NCBI RefSeq assembly: GCF_027923845.1
Contig: NZ_AP026933.1
Location: forward strand, 1,922,001 to 1,986,000
Source of the DNA: Spiroplasma ixodetis
Lineage (GTDB): Bacteria; Bacillota_I; Bacilli_A; Mycoplasmatales; VBWQ01
Length of the DNA stretch: 64,000 nucleotides
Direction of reading: 5' to 3'
Part shown: positions 1 to 10,603 of the stretch, in pieces
Position numbering within the stretch: the stretch's first letter is position 1
How the letters are laid out: the number at the start of each line of letters is the position of its first letter
The notes under the pieces: model-generated
The model's input: only the letters and a program-made list of their open reading frames with translations
What the model was told of the DNA's origin: nothing
Database searches by the model: none
Translations under genes and position numbers: made by a program

Positions 1-1
1 A

Positions 2-655
2 TTTAAGTTTAATGAAAAACACAATACTAAAAATTGTAAAAAATGTTCTATGAGATTAATAGTATTTTGTACTGGTAAAAAGAAAAATGGAAAATTAATT
101 AATAAAAGAGCGGCATGTAAAATAAGAGTATCAAAAACAGAAATTGGTGCTGAAAAAACTGCAAAATTAATTGAAAAATATGGTAATTTATTTTTTGAAA
201 ATTTTGAACAAGCAAATTTAGTAGTTTGTGGAGATAGCGCAAAATGAATTAGAAAAACTGCTACAATTTTAAATGCTAAATTTATTTTAGATAAATTCCA
301 TGCTTTTCATGTTTTATTTCTTGGCATAATGACTGGAAGAAGAAAAAATAAAATTGCTAAATTACACTATCAAAATGCAATAAATTTATTTGAAAAAGGT
401 CAATATTATGAATTAATTGATTTTTTACAATCATTAACTTTGCAATATAAAAAATTAAAAGTTGGTTATTTTATTAATGCAAAAGATGGTGTATTAAACC
501 AAGCACTAGTTGAAAATATTGGTTGCTTTACTGAAACTAATATTAAACAAATTTTAAAAAAAATGATTGGTGATAGAACTTATAACATTGATATGTATAC
601 AAAAATGGTTAATTTTAAATGCTATCAAATAAATACAGCCATACAATTATTATAA
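2..655 (+). CDS. Mbov_0401/UPF0236-type transposase, C-terminal part
   Basis: C-terminal 217 residues of the prophage transposase, open in one frame from the window edge to TAA at 653-655 with UGA as Trp. It is about 90% identical by eye to the corresponding part of the gene at 33234-36290. It contains a Cys pair (KNCKKC), the basic segment CTGKKKNGK and a C-terminal region ending QINTAIQLL. Unlike the other copy it has no IS insertions in the visible part, so it could be functional if its N-terminus outside the window is intact. Family assignment rests on recognition of the mycoplasma ICE transposase-like family; catalytic acidic residues cannot be assigned with certainty. Confidence 0.75.
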
Positions 656-696
656 ATTAAAATCTAAATTCAAAAATAACTAAAAATATAATAAAA

Positions 697-720
697 CTTA
701 TTAAAGTTTACTTTAATAAG
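697..720 (+). terminator. Hairpin after prophage transposase
   Basis: Perfect inverted repeat CTTATTAAAG / CTTTAATAAG followed by a T-rich stretch (AATTTTTG), 41 bp after the transposase stop. The same hairpin follows the other prophage copy at 36332-36354 with a changed loop, which supports a conserved stem. Confidence 0.6.
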
Positions 721-1374
721 AATTTTTGAGTTATAAAAGTAAGTATTATTGTTGACTAATATTTTACAAGTGTTAAAATTAATTCACAATTGCATATTGA
801 AGTCAAAATTATTCTCGTCTAACTTTATAATTTTAAGACAAATTTGAATATTATTGACAACATCGGTACGCTCCCAAAAAGTATTTAGAAAAATCGACAA
901 AAAAGAAGAAATATTTTGTGATTTTCTCATTGAAGAAAAAATATCAGATTAGTTATTTATGTTGATTATTAAATGTTTCAAAATCAGGATATTATAAGTG
1001 AATTAAGAATGGAATGAATGAATTTAATAAATGAGATACATTTTTAGCTAATATAATTAAAAATATTTTTTATGAATTTCAAGAAATTTATGGTTATAAA
1101 ATGATAACTTTATGAATTAACAAAATTTATAATTTAAAATTAAAATTTCATATTGTATATAGATATATGAAAAATATGAGTTTAAAAGCTAAGGTTCGCA
1201 TAAAAAAATTTGATTATAGAACTAAATCAGGAAGTTTAAGATATGATAATTTATTAAAACGTGATTTTTCAACTACTAATTTAAATGAAAAATTAGGTAC
1301 TGATATAACTTATTTATTAACTAATGGTAAAACATATTATTTATCAATTGTTAAAGATTTTCATAATAATGAAA

Positions 1375-2313
1375 CGGACTTCTCCCCACATGTACTTGTG
1401 GAGGGAATAATGAAACTGAATGAATTCAACAATGCTTTTCAAACTGAACAGCAATGTCTTGCATATATAGCAAATTTGAAAGAAAACAAATGTATTAGGT
1501 GTTTTAGTTTTAATTTGAATACTTCTGATTTAAAAAGAATGAGATGTTTAAAATGTAATCAAACATTTAGCATTCTCACAGGCACCATATTTTCAAGGTC
1601 ACAAACATCTTTAACATCTTGGTTTTATCTTATCTTTAGATGAATAAACACCAAACATGGAATTCCATCAACAGATATTGCAAAAGAATTGGGAGTGACT
1701 TTGAAAACTGCTTGAAGAATGACTCATAAAATCAGAACACGTATTGCAAAACAAAAACCTCAATTTATTGTTGAAGGTACAGTGCAAATTGATGAAATGT
1801 ATCTTTCACATATGGGTTTTAAAAAACAAGGAAGATCCTTGGTGAATAAAACCTTGATTGTTGGCATTTATCAAAAAACAACCAATAATTTAATTGTGAA
1901 AGTATTGAAAAACGCAAAGAGTAAAAATCTTTTGCAGTTTGCAAAAAACCACATTTCTTCAAAATGTCTTGTATATACTGATTCTTGAAAAGGATATTGC
2001 GATTTTAAATCAGTTTTCACTAAGCATGAAACAGTTAACCATCAAGATGGCTATGTTTCAAAAATTGGTGTAAATACCAACCAAATTGAATCAGTTTGAA
2101 AACATATAAGAAGAACATTTAAAACACATATCAAAGTTGCAAAACATCATGTTCATTTATATGCTAAAGAAGCTGCATATAAATTCAACAAGATACCTAG
2201 TTTTGAAACTGTAATGCTATGTTTGATTTAAAAATATGGGGAGAAGTCCGTAGATAGGCTTTTCTCAGCATTTATGTGATAAAATTAAAATAGTACATAA
2301 AGGGAGAAAAGCC
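1375..2313 (+). mobile_element. IS1595-like element, subtype B (copy B1)
   Basis: 939 bp, begins CGGACTTCTCC and ends GAGAAAAGCC, flanked by the 8-bp direct repeat TAATGAAA (1367-1374 and 2314-2321). It contains one intact transposase gene. About 85 bp before the right end there is an inverted copy of the left end, then a second hairpin that supplies the real right end. It sits inside an IS3 transposase gene. Confidence 0.9.
1410..2231 (+). CDS. IS1595-family transposase (subtype B), intact
   Basis: 273 residues under code 4. N-terminal zinc ribbon (KCIRC ... RCLKC), then an ISXO2-like DDE domain with QIDEMYLSH (first Asp), VYTDSWKGY (second Asp) and NTNQIESVWKHIRRTFKTH (terminal Asn/Glu region). 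The start is ATG preceded by GGAGGG; a GTG 12 bp upstream is possible but overlaps the Shine-Dalgarno sequence. The Trp codon at the former ORF break (1642) is TGA. Confidence 0.85.
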
Positions 2314-4145
2314 TAATGAAATATTAGATTATAAAATAAGTGCAAGTTTAGACATGACATTTGTTGTCCAAAACATTATCCAAGCTTGAGTTAATGCTCA
2401 AAAACCTACTTCATGAATTTTACAATCAGATCAAGGATTTCACTATACAAATCCTTCTTATAAAATTTTATGTGATGAATTAAAAATAAAAATTTCAATG
2501 TCTAGAAGAGGTAATTCCTGTGATAATGGTGCTACTGAAACTTGATTTGGAACAATGAAAACAGAATTTCTATATCAAATTCCAAGAAAAAATAGAACTA
2601 TTGAATGAATACAAGACAACTTACCTAAATATATTTACTTTTATAATAATTATCGACCTCAAATAAAATTAAAAGGAATGAGTCCAATCGAATATCGATT
2701 AGCTCATTCCAAACCAACAAATAATTACTTCATACCTATAAATTTAACACTTACAAACGCTATTTTATAAAATTTAATAAAAGGTTACTTTTATTGTCCA
2801 CTTTTCTTGACAAGTTCACCCATCCAGATGCATCTTTTTTAACTCCAACACTATGTCCAATAATTTCGCGGTTGTACAGGTCTACTAATAGGCAAATATA
2901 GTTTCATTTACCATTAACTTGAACATAAGTTAAATCACTGACAATAACTTCATTTTTAATTCTATTATTAAAGTCTCTATTAACAAGATTGCTAATTGGA
3001 AATGTTTAGTAATCTGTGTAACTTACAAAAATAACTATGTTTAATTAATTCTAGTAAATATAATTAAATGACTAGAAAGAGTGAGTTACAGATGGCTAAA
3101 AAAGATAACTTTAATAATAATGATCCAATATCAAAAGCAGTAGATTTATTACTAGAAAATACTGAAGATTTAACAACAGTTTTTAAACCTGGCGGTTTAT
3201 ATAAAGAATTAACAAAAAGATTAGTTGAAAAAATGTTGAATTCTGAAATGCAAAATTATTTAGGATATGAAAAAAATCAACATAGTACTACTGAAAATGC
3301 TCGTAATGGTACAAGTTCAAAAAAATTAATAATTCAACAAGGTAAAATTGAAATTGATGTACCAAGAGATCGCAATAGTAATTTTACTCCTGTAATAGTT
3401 CCTAAAAGGCAAAGAAGATTTGATGGTTTTGATCAACAAGTTCTTTCCTTGTATGCAAAAGGAATGACATTATCTGACATTAGAATGCAGTTGCAAGAGT
3501 TATATCATGGTGCTGATATTAGTGAAAGTGTTATTAGTCAAATTACTGATGATGTTATTGATGATGTTAAAGCATGACAAAATCGACCATTAGAAAGTAT
3601 TTATCCTATTGTTTATTTTGATTGTATAGTAGTTAAAGTACGACAAGATAAACGGATTATTAACAAATCAGTTTATATAGCATTAGGAGTTGATTTAGAA
3701 GGCAAAAAAGATGTTTTAGGATTATGAATTAGTGAAAATGAAGGTTCTAAGTTTTGATTATCTAATTTCACAGAAATGAAAAATCGTGGCTTAAATGATA
3801 TTCTTATTGCTTGTAGTGATAATTTAACAGGCATGTCAGAAGCAATACAATCAGTTTATCCTAAGAACCTGTTTAGAATCTTTTTAATAAAATTGAAATA
3901 AAGGACAGAACAACCATTTGTAAACTAGTATTTAGTTTTCTTTCACAATTTTTTCATAATCTTCTGCATTTTTCTAATCATGCAAAGCTTCGTTCTACAA
4001 CTCATCTTTTTGGTAGTACTACAAAGAATGTAATTCATTACGTTTTACAACTTCAACATTTGCATTTATGATTGTTTTGATTGCAGAAGCAAATTTTTCA
4101 CCAGTATAGCCAGCATCTACTATTATTTTTTGAACTGTAGAAAGA

Positions 4146-5521
4146 GAGGCTTTTTAATAATCTGTGTATCTTTGTTTTACAAAGTTACTAATTTAGATTA
4201 ATTCTGTCTTCAAATTTTATCATAAAATGAGCAATTGCTGTATTTCAATTTTGAATAGGCAATGTTCATTTTTTTGTTATATTTTCAATTGCCAAGTAAA
4301 ATATTTTGAAAACTGCCATATCATTAGGAAAAACTTTTTTATTTCTGATGATTTTTCGTAATTGACTATTAACAGATTCAATAGCATTTGTAGTATAAAT
4401 CACTCTTTTGATTTCTACTGGATAACTAATAAAAACCATTAAATTATCTCAATTTTTATATCAAGATTTAGTAATTTGAGGATATTGTTTATTTCATTTA
4501 CTTTCAAACGATTCTAAAGCTTGCATTGCTTGTTCTTCACTACATGCACTATAAATTGGTTTTAAATCTGCAACTAGACCTTTTCGATGTTTGTATGAAA
4601 CATATTTTAAACTATTTCTAATTTGATGAACAATGCATAATTGATGTTCTGTTTTAGGATAAACTGATTGTATTGCTTCTGACATGCCTGTTAAATTATC
4701 ACTACAAGCAATAAGAATATCATTTAAGCCACGATTTTTCATTTCTGTGAAATTAGATAATCAAAACTTAGAACCTTCATTTTCACTAATTCATAATCCT
4801 AAAACATCTTTTTTGCCTTCTAAATCAACTCCTAATGCTATATAAACTGATTTGTTAATAATCCGTTTATCTTGTCGTACTTTAACTACTATACAATCAA
4901 AATAAACAATAGGATAAATACTTTCTAATGGTCGATTTTGTCATGCTTTAACATCATCAATAACATCATCAGTAATTTGACTAATAACACTTTCACTAAT
5001 ATCAGCACCATGATATAACTCTTGCAACTGCATTCTAATGTCAGATAATGTCATTCCTTTTGCATACAAGGAAAGAACTTGTTGATCAAAACCATCAAAT
5101 CTTCTTTGCCTTTTAGGAACTATTACAGGAGTAAAATTACTATTGCGATCTCTTGGTACATCAATTTCAATTTTACCTTGTTGAGTTATTAATTTTTTTG
5201 AACTTGTACCATTACGAGCATTTTCAGTAGTACTATGTTGATTTTTTTTCATATCCTAAATAATTTTGCATTTCAGAATTCAACATTTTTTCAACTAATC
5301 TTTTTGTTAATTCTTTATATAAACCGCCAGGTTTAAAAACTGTTGTTAAATCTTCAGTATTTTCTAGTAATAAATCTACTGCTTTTGATATTGGATCATT
5401 ATTATTAAAGTTATCTTTTTTAGCCATCTGTAACTCACTCTTTCTAGTCATTTAATTATATTTACTAGAATTAATTAAACATAGTTATTTTTGTAAGTTA
5501 CACAGATTACTAAACATTTCC
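4146..5521 (-). mobile_element. IS256-like element C2
   Basis: 1376 bp, termini GAGGCTTTTTAATAATC and CATTTCC on the plus strand, flanked by the perfect 8-bp duplication TAGAAAGA (4138-4145 and 5522-5529). It is the innermost layer of the nest IS3 > IS256 > IS5 > IS256. Confidence 0.85.
4188..5451 (-). pseudogene. IS256/Mutator-type transposase, frameshifted
   Basis: Nearly identical to the 420-residue transposase at 41961-43223, but an extra base in the T-run near 5245 (eight T against seven) shifts the frame after residue 70. The rest, including the DDE-region motif ILIACSDNLTGMSEAIQSV, is preserved. Probably inactive unless slippage corrects it. Confidence 0.8.
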
Positions 5522-6946
5522 TAGAAAGATTTTCTTTTTCACTTTTAATCATTATGATAGCACTATTACGATCTGTTTTTTCTGCTGTAGTTATGTAAAT
5601 TGCATGTGGTAAACCTTGCGTATCAACTGCAATATGACGTTTTATTCCTGAAATCTTTTTACCAGCATCATAACCTTTATTTTCAGTAGTATCTGTATTT
5701 TTAACACTTTGCGAATCAATTATACAAAAACTAGTTTTTTCTTTTCGATGATTCTTAATACGAATCTTTTTAACTAATTTTTTTTAAAATTAATTGCAAT
5801 ACACTAGGTTCTTTATCATTGTTTTTACTTCAAATTTGGAAATAATAATATACAGTTTGTCATTTTGGAAAATTTTTTGGTAACATTCTTCATTGACAAC
5901 CACTTTTTAATACATATAAAACTGCACAAAACACTTCATATAAATCTAAATTTCTTGGTTTTGTTTTCTTTTTGCTGTTTTCTAAAGTTGATTTTATGTT
6001 CTCAAATTGTTCTTTAGTAACATGACTTGGATAATTTTTATGCATATATACCTCTTATTTTAAAATATATAGTAATTTTACCTTATTTTCTAAAAGATTC
6101 TAAACAGGTTCTAAAACAGAACATCAATTATGCATTGTTCATCAAATTAGAAATAGTTTAAAATATGTTTCATACAAACATCGAAAAGGTCTAGTTGCAG
6201 ATTTAAAACCAATTTATAGTGCATGTAGTGAAGAACAAGCAATGCAAGCTTTAGAATCGTTTGAAAGTAAATGAAATAAACAATATCCTCAAATTACTAA
6301 ATCTTGATATAAAAATTGAGATAATTTAATGGTTTTTATTAGTTATCCAGTAGAAATCAAAAGAGTGATTTATACTACAAATGCTATTGAATTTGTTAAT
6401 AGTCAATTACGAAAAATCATCAGAAATAAAAAATTTTTTCCTAATGATATGGCAGTTTTCAAAATATTTTACTTGGCAATTGAAAATATAACAAAAAAAT
6501 GAACATTGCCTATTCAAAATTGAAATACAGCAATTGCTCATTTTATGATAAAATTTGAAGACAGAATTAATCTAAATTAGTAACTTTGTAAAACAAAGAT
6601 ACACAGATTATTAAAAAGCCTCTGGTAATTTGACTATCATTGACTTTATTATGATGATTTTTGAATGATAATTTAGTGTATTTTGATATTAAATTATGCT
6701 TATTCATAATTTTTTTAATTTTTCTGCGTGATAAATAAATTTCTTGGTTTGCTAGTATGACTTTTAATCTTCTAGTACCATAAACTTCTTTATTTTCTTT
6801 AAAAGCACTAATAACAGCTTCATCATAAATATTATTTTGAATTTTTTTCTTTTTCTTTAAATTAAAATAATATGTTGATTTAGAGAGTTTTAAAAAACGA
6901 CACATTGTGCGAATTTTATATTTAACTTTATTTTTAGTAATAATTT

Positions 6947-7225
6947 CTATTTTCTGCCTATTATTAGTGCTGCTTGCTTTAAAATATCATTTTCCATTCG
7001 TAACTGTTTTAATTCTTTATTTGCTTGAATTAATTGTTTTTCTAAATCTGAAAGATTATTTTTAATTTTAAAACTACCTGAATTAGTAAATTGTTTAATT
7101 CATTTATAAGTAGTTGCTCTTGTAACATTATATTCTTTAGCAAGACAAGACACTGACTTACCACTTTGATATAAAGCTACTATTTGCTTTTTAAATTCGT
7201 CGGTATATGAGTTAATATTGGTCAT
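6947..7225 (-). CDS. IS3-family OrfA (helix-turn-helix)
   Basis: 92 residues. Begins MTNINSYTDEFKKQIVALY and continues SVSCLAKEYNVTRATTYKWI, an HTH_Tnp_1 type DNA-binding domain, then a leucine-rich coiled-coil with ELKQLRMENDILKQA. It stops at TAG in the A-rich stretch GGCAGAAAATAG; the OrfB frame is open across that stop in the -1 frame, the arrangement used for programmed frameshifting in IS3 elements. Preceded by GAAAGGAAC. Confidence 0.8.
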
Positions 7226-7301
7226 AATTATAGTTCCTTTCTTTTAACAAATTTGTTCACTTGTCTACGTAATTAGTGTCCAATAAAGTGTAACCCATCC
7301 A

Positions 7302-7420
7302 GTAATTATTATTATGAAAATTGTATTTGCAATTTTTGCAAAAAATAAGATTACGATTAAAAACGCAAAAATGCTTAAAATTTATATAGTAAATTTTTGA
7401 AGTATAGTTTAATTATTAAT
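7302..7420. other. Short AT-rich intergenic stretch
   Basis: 119 bp between two mobile elements; no open frame, repeat or promoter that I can support. Confidence 0.4.
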
Positions 7421-7856
7421 CGAACTTCTCCCCACATGTACTTGTGGAGGAAACAATGAAATTGAATGAGTTCAATAATACTTTTCAAACTGAAAAACAA
7501 TGTCTTGCATATATAGCAAGTTTGAAACAAATCAAATGTAGTAGGTGTTCTAGTTTTAATTTGAATACTTCTAATTTAAGAAGAATGAGATGTTTGAAAT
7601 GTCATCAAACATTCAGTATTCTCACGGGCACTATATTTTCAAAGTCACAAACACCTTTAATATCTTGGTTTTATCTTATCTTTAGATGAATAAACACCAA
7701 ACATGGAATTCCATCAACTGATGTTGCAAAAGAATTGGGAGTGACCTTGAAAACAGCTTGAAGAATGGGTCATAAAATCCGAAGTGCCATTGCTAAACAA
7801 AAACCTCAATTCATTGTTGAAGGCATAGTGCAAATGGATGAAATGTATCTTTCACA
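7421..7856 (+). mobile_element. IS1595-like subtype A, left-end fragment (A2)
   Basis: Starts with the standard CGAACTTCTCC end and the first 127 codons of the transposase (ATG at 7456), then breaks at TCTTTCACA. The following bases belong to a minus-strand subtype B copy whose canonical sequence there is CACAATTAAATTATTGG. The two fragments therefore join head-to-head at the shared CACA, giving a hybrid with two left ends. Confidence 0.75.
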
Positions 7857-8678
7857 ATTAAATTAGGCTTTTCTCCCTTTATGTACTATTTTTAAATCTT
7901 ATCACATAAATGCTGAGAAAAGCCTATCTACGAACTTCTCCCCACATTTTTAAATAAAACATAGCATTACAGTTTGAAAACTAGGTATGTTATTGAATTT
8001 ATATGCAGCTTCTTTTGCATATAAATGAATATGATGTTTTGCAACTTTGATATGTGTTTTAAATGTTCTTCGTATATGTTTTCATACTGACTCAATTTGG
8101 TTGGTATTTACACCAGTTTTTGAAACATAGCCATCTTGATGGTTAACTGTTTCATGCTTAGTGAAAACCGATTTCAAATCGCGATATCCTTTTCAAAAAT
8201 CAGTATGTACAACACACTTTGAAGAAATGTGGTTTATTGCAAACTGCAAAAGATTTTTACTGTTTGCGTTTTTCAATACTTTCACAATCAGATTGTTGGT
8301 TGTTTTTTCATAAATACCAACAATCAAGGTTTTATTCAACAAGGATCTTCCTTGTTTTTTAAACCCCATATGTGAAAGATACATTTCATCCATTTGCACT
8401 ATGCCTTCAACAATGAATTGAGGTTTTTGTTTAGCAATGGCACTTCGGATTTTATGACCCATTCTTCAAGCTGTTTTCAAGGTCACTCCCAATTCTTTTG
8501 CAACATCAGTTGATGGAATTCCATGTTTGGTGTTTATTCATCTAAAAATGAGATAAAACCAAGATATTAAAGGTGTTTGTGACTTTGAAAATATAGTGCC
8601 CGTGAGAATACTGAATGTTTGATGACATTTCAAACATCTCATTCTTCTTAAATTAGAAGTATTCAAATTAAAACTAGA

Positions 8679-9755
8679 GCAAAATTGTAAAGGTAAGTGC
8701 AACTAAATTATTTTTCTATTCAAATATTCAATTGGTGAAAGATAATTTAGTATTTTTCTGGGTCTTTGGTTTAAAGACAATATAAATTTATGAACTTCAT
8801 TTTTATTAGTTTTTGAAAAAATAAATTTTTAGGAAATTTTTCTCTAATTAAACCATTAGTATTTTCATTAGTACCTCTTTGTCAAGGTGAATATGGATTT
8901 GCAAAATAAATTTTCACATCTAACTTTTTTTCAAGTTGTTGTCAATTTGCAAATTCTTTACCACGATCAAAAGTAATAGTTTTAACAATATTTTTAGGAA
9001 GAATTGATAAATAATGAATGATATTTTTATTAATAACTTTAGTAGTTTTGTTTTTAACTAACATTGCTAAAGTAAATCGTGATACTCTTTCAACTAAAGT
9101 TATTAAACATGATTTACTTTTACCTCTTGATGATACTATAGTATCTCCTTCTCAATGACCAAGAGTTATGCGATCATTAACATTATTATCTCGTTCTTTA
9201 ATTGATTTACCATTAAATTTACCACGATTTTCTTGAGATCTTCGTTTTTTACCTTTTCTTCTTAAATTTTTACTAGTAACTTTATCAAATAATCCAGAAT
9301 AAATTCAATTGTAAGTTGTTTTAAAGCTGATAGCTCATTGTTTATGAAAATTTTTAATTCTGCCATAAATTTGTTCAGGTGATCAGCCCAATAATAGTTT
9401 TTGTTGTATACATTTGACTAAATCTTTATATTTAAACTTATGAAAAATAATATGTGATTTTTTTCTATTTACAGCTTTATTTTGTGCAATTAATGAAAAA
9501 TAATGATCATTATCTTTATTTCTATTAACTTCTCGAATAATAGTACTAATACTTCGATTAAGATTTTTAGCTATTTCACTAATTTTAACTTTAAATTTCA
9601 ATTGATTCTCAATATAAATTATTTCATCTATCCCAATATGTTTATAACTCATATAAAAACTCCTTACTTTTTCTAAACTAAATTTAGCATTATGAAATTT
9701 TTATATGAGAATTTTTTGCAATTTTATTTACTTGCACTTACAAGTATAATTCAGC
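8679..9755 (-). mobile_element. IS30-family element G1
   Basis: 1077 bp. Ends GCAAAATTGTAAAGGTAAGT and (inverted) GCTGAATTATACTTGTAAGT, sharing the core GTAAGTGCAA. Flanked by the 4-bp duplication TAGA (8675-8678 and 9756-9759); excising element and one repeat exactly recreates the sequence of other subtype A copies. Confidence 0.85.
8703..9652 (-). pseudogene. IS30-family transposase, frameshifted
   Basis: Same protein as the intact 316-residue copy at 28928-29878 but one T is missing in the run at 8826-8830, so the last about 40 codons are out of frame. The HTH (VKISEIAKNLNRSISTIIRE) and the DDE integrase core (LGHWEGDTIVS, TFDRGKEFANW) remain readable. Confidence 0.8.
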
Positions 9756-9887
9756 TAGAACACCTACTACATTTGATTTGTTTCAAACTTGCTATATATG
9801 CAAGACATTGTTTTTCAGTTTGAAAAGTATTATTGAACTCATTCAATTTCATTGTTTCCTCCACAAGTACATGTGGGGAGAAGTTCG

Positions 9888-10406
9888 TTAAATTATTGGT
9901 TGTTTTTTGATAAATGCCAACAATCAAGGTTTTATTCACCAAGGATCTTCCTTGTTTTTTAAAACCCATATGTGAAAGATACATTTCATCAATTTGCACT
10001 GTACCTTCAACAATAAATTGAGGTTTTTGTTTTGCAATACGTGTTCTGATTTTATGAGTCATTCTTCAAGCAGTTTTCAAAGTCACTCCCAATTCTTTTG
10101 CAATATCTGTTGATGGAATTCCATGTTTGGTGTTTATTCATCTAAAGATAAGATAAAACCAAGATGTTAAAGATGTTTGTGACCTTGAAAATATGGTGCC
10201 TGTGAGAATGCTAAATGTTTGATTACATTTTAAACATCTCATTCTTTTTAAATCAGAAGTATTCAAATTAAAATTAAAACACCTAATACATTTGTTTTCT
10301 TTCAAATTTGCTATATATGCAAGACATTGCTGTTCAGTTTGAAAAGCATTGTTGAATTCATTCAGTTTCATTATTCCCTCCACAAGTACATGTGGGGAGA
10401 AGTCCG
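9888..10406 (-). mobile_element. IS1595-like subtype B, left-end fragment (B4)
   Basis: Minus-strand subtype B left half: outer end AAGTCCG at 10406, transposase start ATG at 10371, continuing through the zinc ribbon and VQIDEMYLSH to KTTNNL, where element A3 was inserted (a 13-bp scrap continues at 7853-7865). Its right half was lost in the head-to-head fusion with A2. Confidence 0.75.
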
Positions 10407-10498
10407 TTTAATAATTAGGTAGTTTAGTTTTTTTATTATGTTTTTATATAGAAAAAACCATTATCAATATATAATATCTTTATCTTTAAGATTATTAT

Positions 10499-10526
10499 TG
10501 TCTTGATATATTATATTAGGTATAAT
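10499..10526 (+). promoter_or_regulatory. Candidate sigma-70 promoter upstream of the Asp23/fakA genes
   Basis: TTGTCT at 10499-10504 and TATAAT at 10521-10526 separated by 16 bp, about 80 bp before the GTG start at 10604. The rest of 10407-10603 is AT-rich with no open frame. Confidence 0.45.
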
Positions 10527-10603
10527 GTAAGAGACTATAAAAATTATAAGAGATTTTATTTTATATAAATTTAATTTATTATTAATATAATAGGGGTGAT
10601 TAT

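Larger units (their letters stand above)
1..875 (+). mobile_element. Right end of transposable prophage, copy 1
   Basis: The window opens inside a second copy of the prophage found complete at 15011-36509. It holds the 3' part of the transposase gene, a hairpin terminator, the subterminal motif (808-820) and the terminal repeat ending in CGCTCCC at 875. Sequence from 1 to 875 matches 34690-35077 plus 36017-36509 with scattered substitutions, so it is a diverged copy and not an assembly duplicate. The sequence after 875 is the interior of an IS3-family transposase gene; the uninterrupted form of that gene is seen at 14450. The left part lies outside the window. Confidence 0.85.
879..2770 (+). 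pseudogene. IS3-family OrfB (integrase-type transposase), truncated and interrupted
   Basis: DDE integrase-type transposase with the recognisable core: TDITYLLTNGKTYYLSIV (first Asp), LQSDQGFHYT (second Asp), and SCDNGATETWFGTMKTE (Glu). After removing the IS1595-like element and one 8-bp duplication (947 bp), 314 codons remain in frame up to TAA at 2768-2770. The N-terminus was lost to the prophage insertion, so this copy is dead. Confidence 0.75.
876..2818 (+). mobile_element. IS3-family element, 5' truncated, carrying an IS1595-like insertion
   Basis: Same element as the complete copy at 13469-14812 (opposite strand). The 5' end is cut at the prophage junction; the right end is the IS3-type terminus ending GTTCA at 2818. 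It is interrupted by an IS1595-like subtype B element at 1375-2313 with the 8-bp duplication TAATGAAA. Immediately after it lies a 9-bp scrap CCCATCCAG that resembles the outer end of the other IS3 element in the window. Confidence 0.8.
3873..6045 (-). pseudogene. IS5-family transposase, two frames, interrupted
   Basis: Starts MHKNYPSHVTKEQFENIK; the first frame covers about 92 residues and ends just after an 8-A run, and the second frame (KKIRIKNHRKEK, CIIDSQSVKNTD with first Asp, VDAGYTGEKF with second Asp, WVVERSFAWLEK with Glu) is offset by +1. Compared with copy D2 it also lost one T in the run near 4022 (CTTTG against CTTTTG), a true inactivating deletion, besides the IS256-like insertion. 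Confidence 0.75.
3865..6111 (-). mobile_element. IS5-like (IS427/IS1031-type) element D1
   Basis: Terminal repeat GAACCTGTTTAGAATCTTTT at both ends, flanked by the 3-bp duplication TAA (3862-3864 and 6112-6114), the TNA target typical of this IS5 subgroup. Interrupted by IS256-like copy C2 at 4146-5521 with duplication TAGAAAGA. The same element occurs at 38177-39989. Confidence 0.85.
3068..6580 (+). pseudogene. IS256/Mutator-type transposase, interrupted by IS5-like element
   Basis: Mutator-family transposase (DISESVISQITDDV, IYPIVYFDCIVVKVRQD, ALGVDLEGKKDVLGLW, ILIACSDNLTGMSEAI). Subtracting the inserted element and its 3-bp duplication (2250 bp) restores 420 residues without a frameshift, identical in length to the C3 transposase. 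It is inactive only because of the insertion at 3865. Confidence 0.8.
2998..6622 (+). mobile_element. IS256-like element C1, interrupted by IS5-like element
   Basis: Ends GGAAATGTTTAG ... AAAGCCTC, the same termini as C2 (4146-5521) and C3 (41919-43293). It contains an IS5-like element at 3865-6111 with TAA duplication, which in turn carries another IS256-like copy. Removing the insertions leaves about 1.375 kb, the same size as C3. Confidence 0.8.
2829..6950 (-). pseudogene. IS3-family OrfB, interrupted and 3'-truncated
   Basis: Open from the OrfA stop (about 6950) through MCRFLKLSKSTYYFNLK to the IS256-like insertion at 6622, and resuming at 2997 with VIVSDLTYVQVNGKWNYICL (first Asp of the DDE core) down to the deletion at 2829. 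The second Asp and Glu motifs are missing. In the part comparable with copy F2 this copy keeps six T in the run at 2835, which holds the frame. Confidence 0.7.
2829..7301 (-). mobile_element. IS3-family element F1, interrupted by IS256-like element
   Basis: Second type of IS3-family element, same as 25048-26262. The outer right end reads ACCCATCCA (to 7301), matching the TGGATGGG terminus of copy F2. The other end is missing: sequence starts abruptly inside OrfB at 2829 beside the end of another IS. An IS256-like element lies at 2998-6622 with an almost perfect 8-bp duplication (TGCTAATT / TGGTAATT, one mismatch). Confidence 0.75.
7950..9852 (-). pseudogene. IS1595-family transposase (subtype A), split by IS30
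   Basis: Removing the IS30-like element plus 4 bp (1081 bp) restores a 273-residue frame identical in layout to the intact subtype A copies. The break falls in the zinc ribbon, between LNTSN and the first Cys pair. Confidence 0.8.
7866..9887 (-). mobile_element. IS1595-like subtype A element (A3), interrupted by IS30
   Basis: Complete subtype A element inserted at the A2/B4 junction, flanked by the 8-bp duplication TTAAATTA (7858-7865 and 9888-9895). An IS30-like element (8679-9755) with duplication TAGA splits its transposase gene. Confidence 0.85.
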
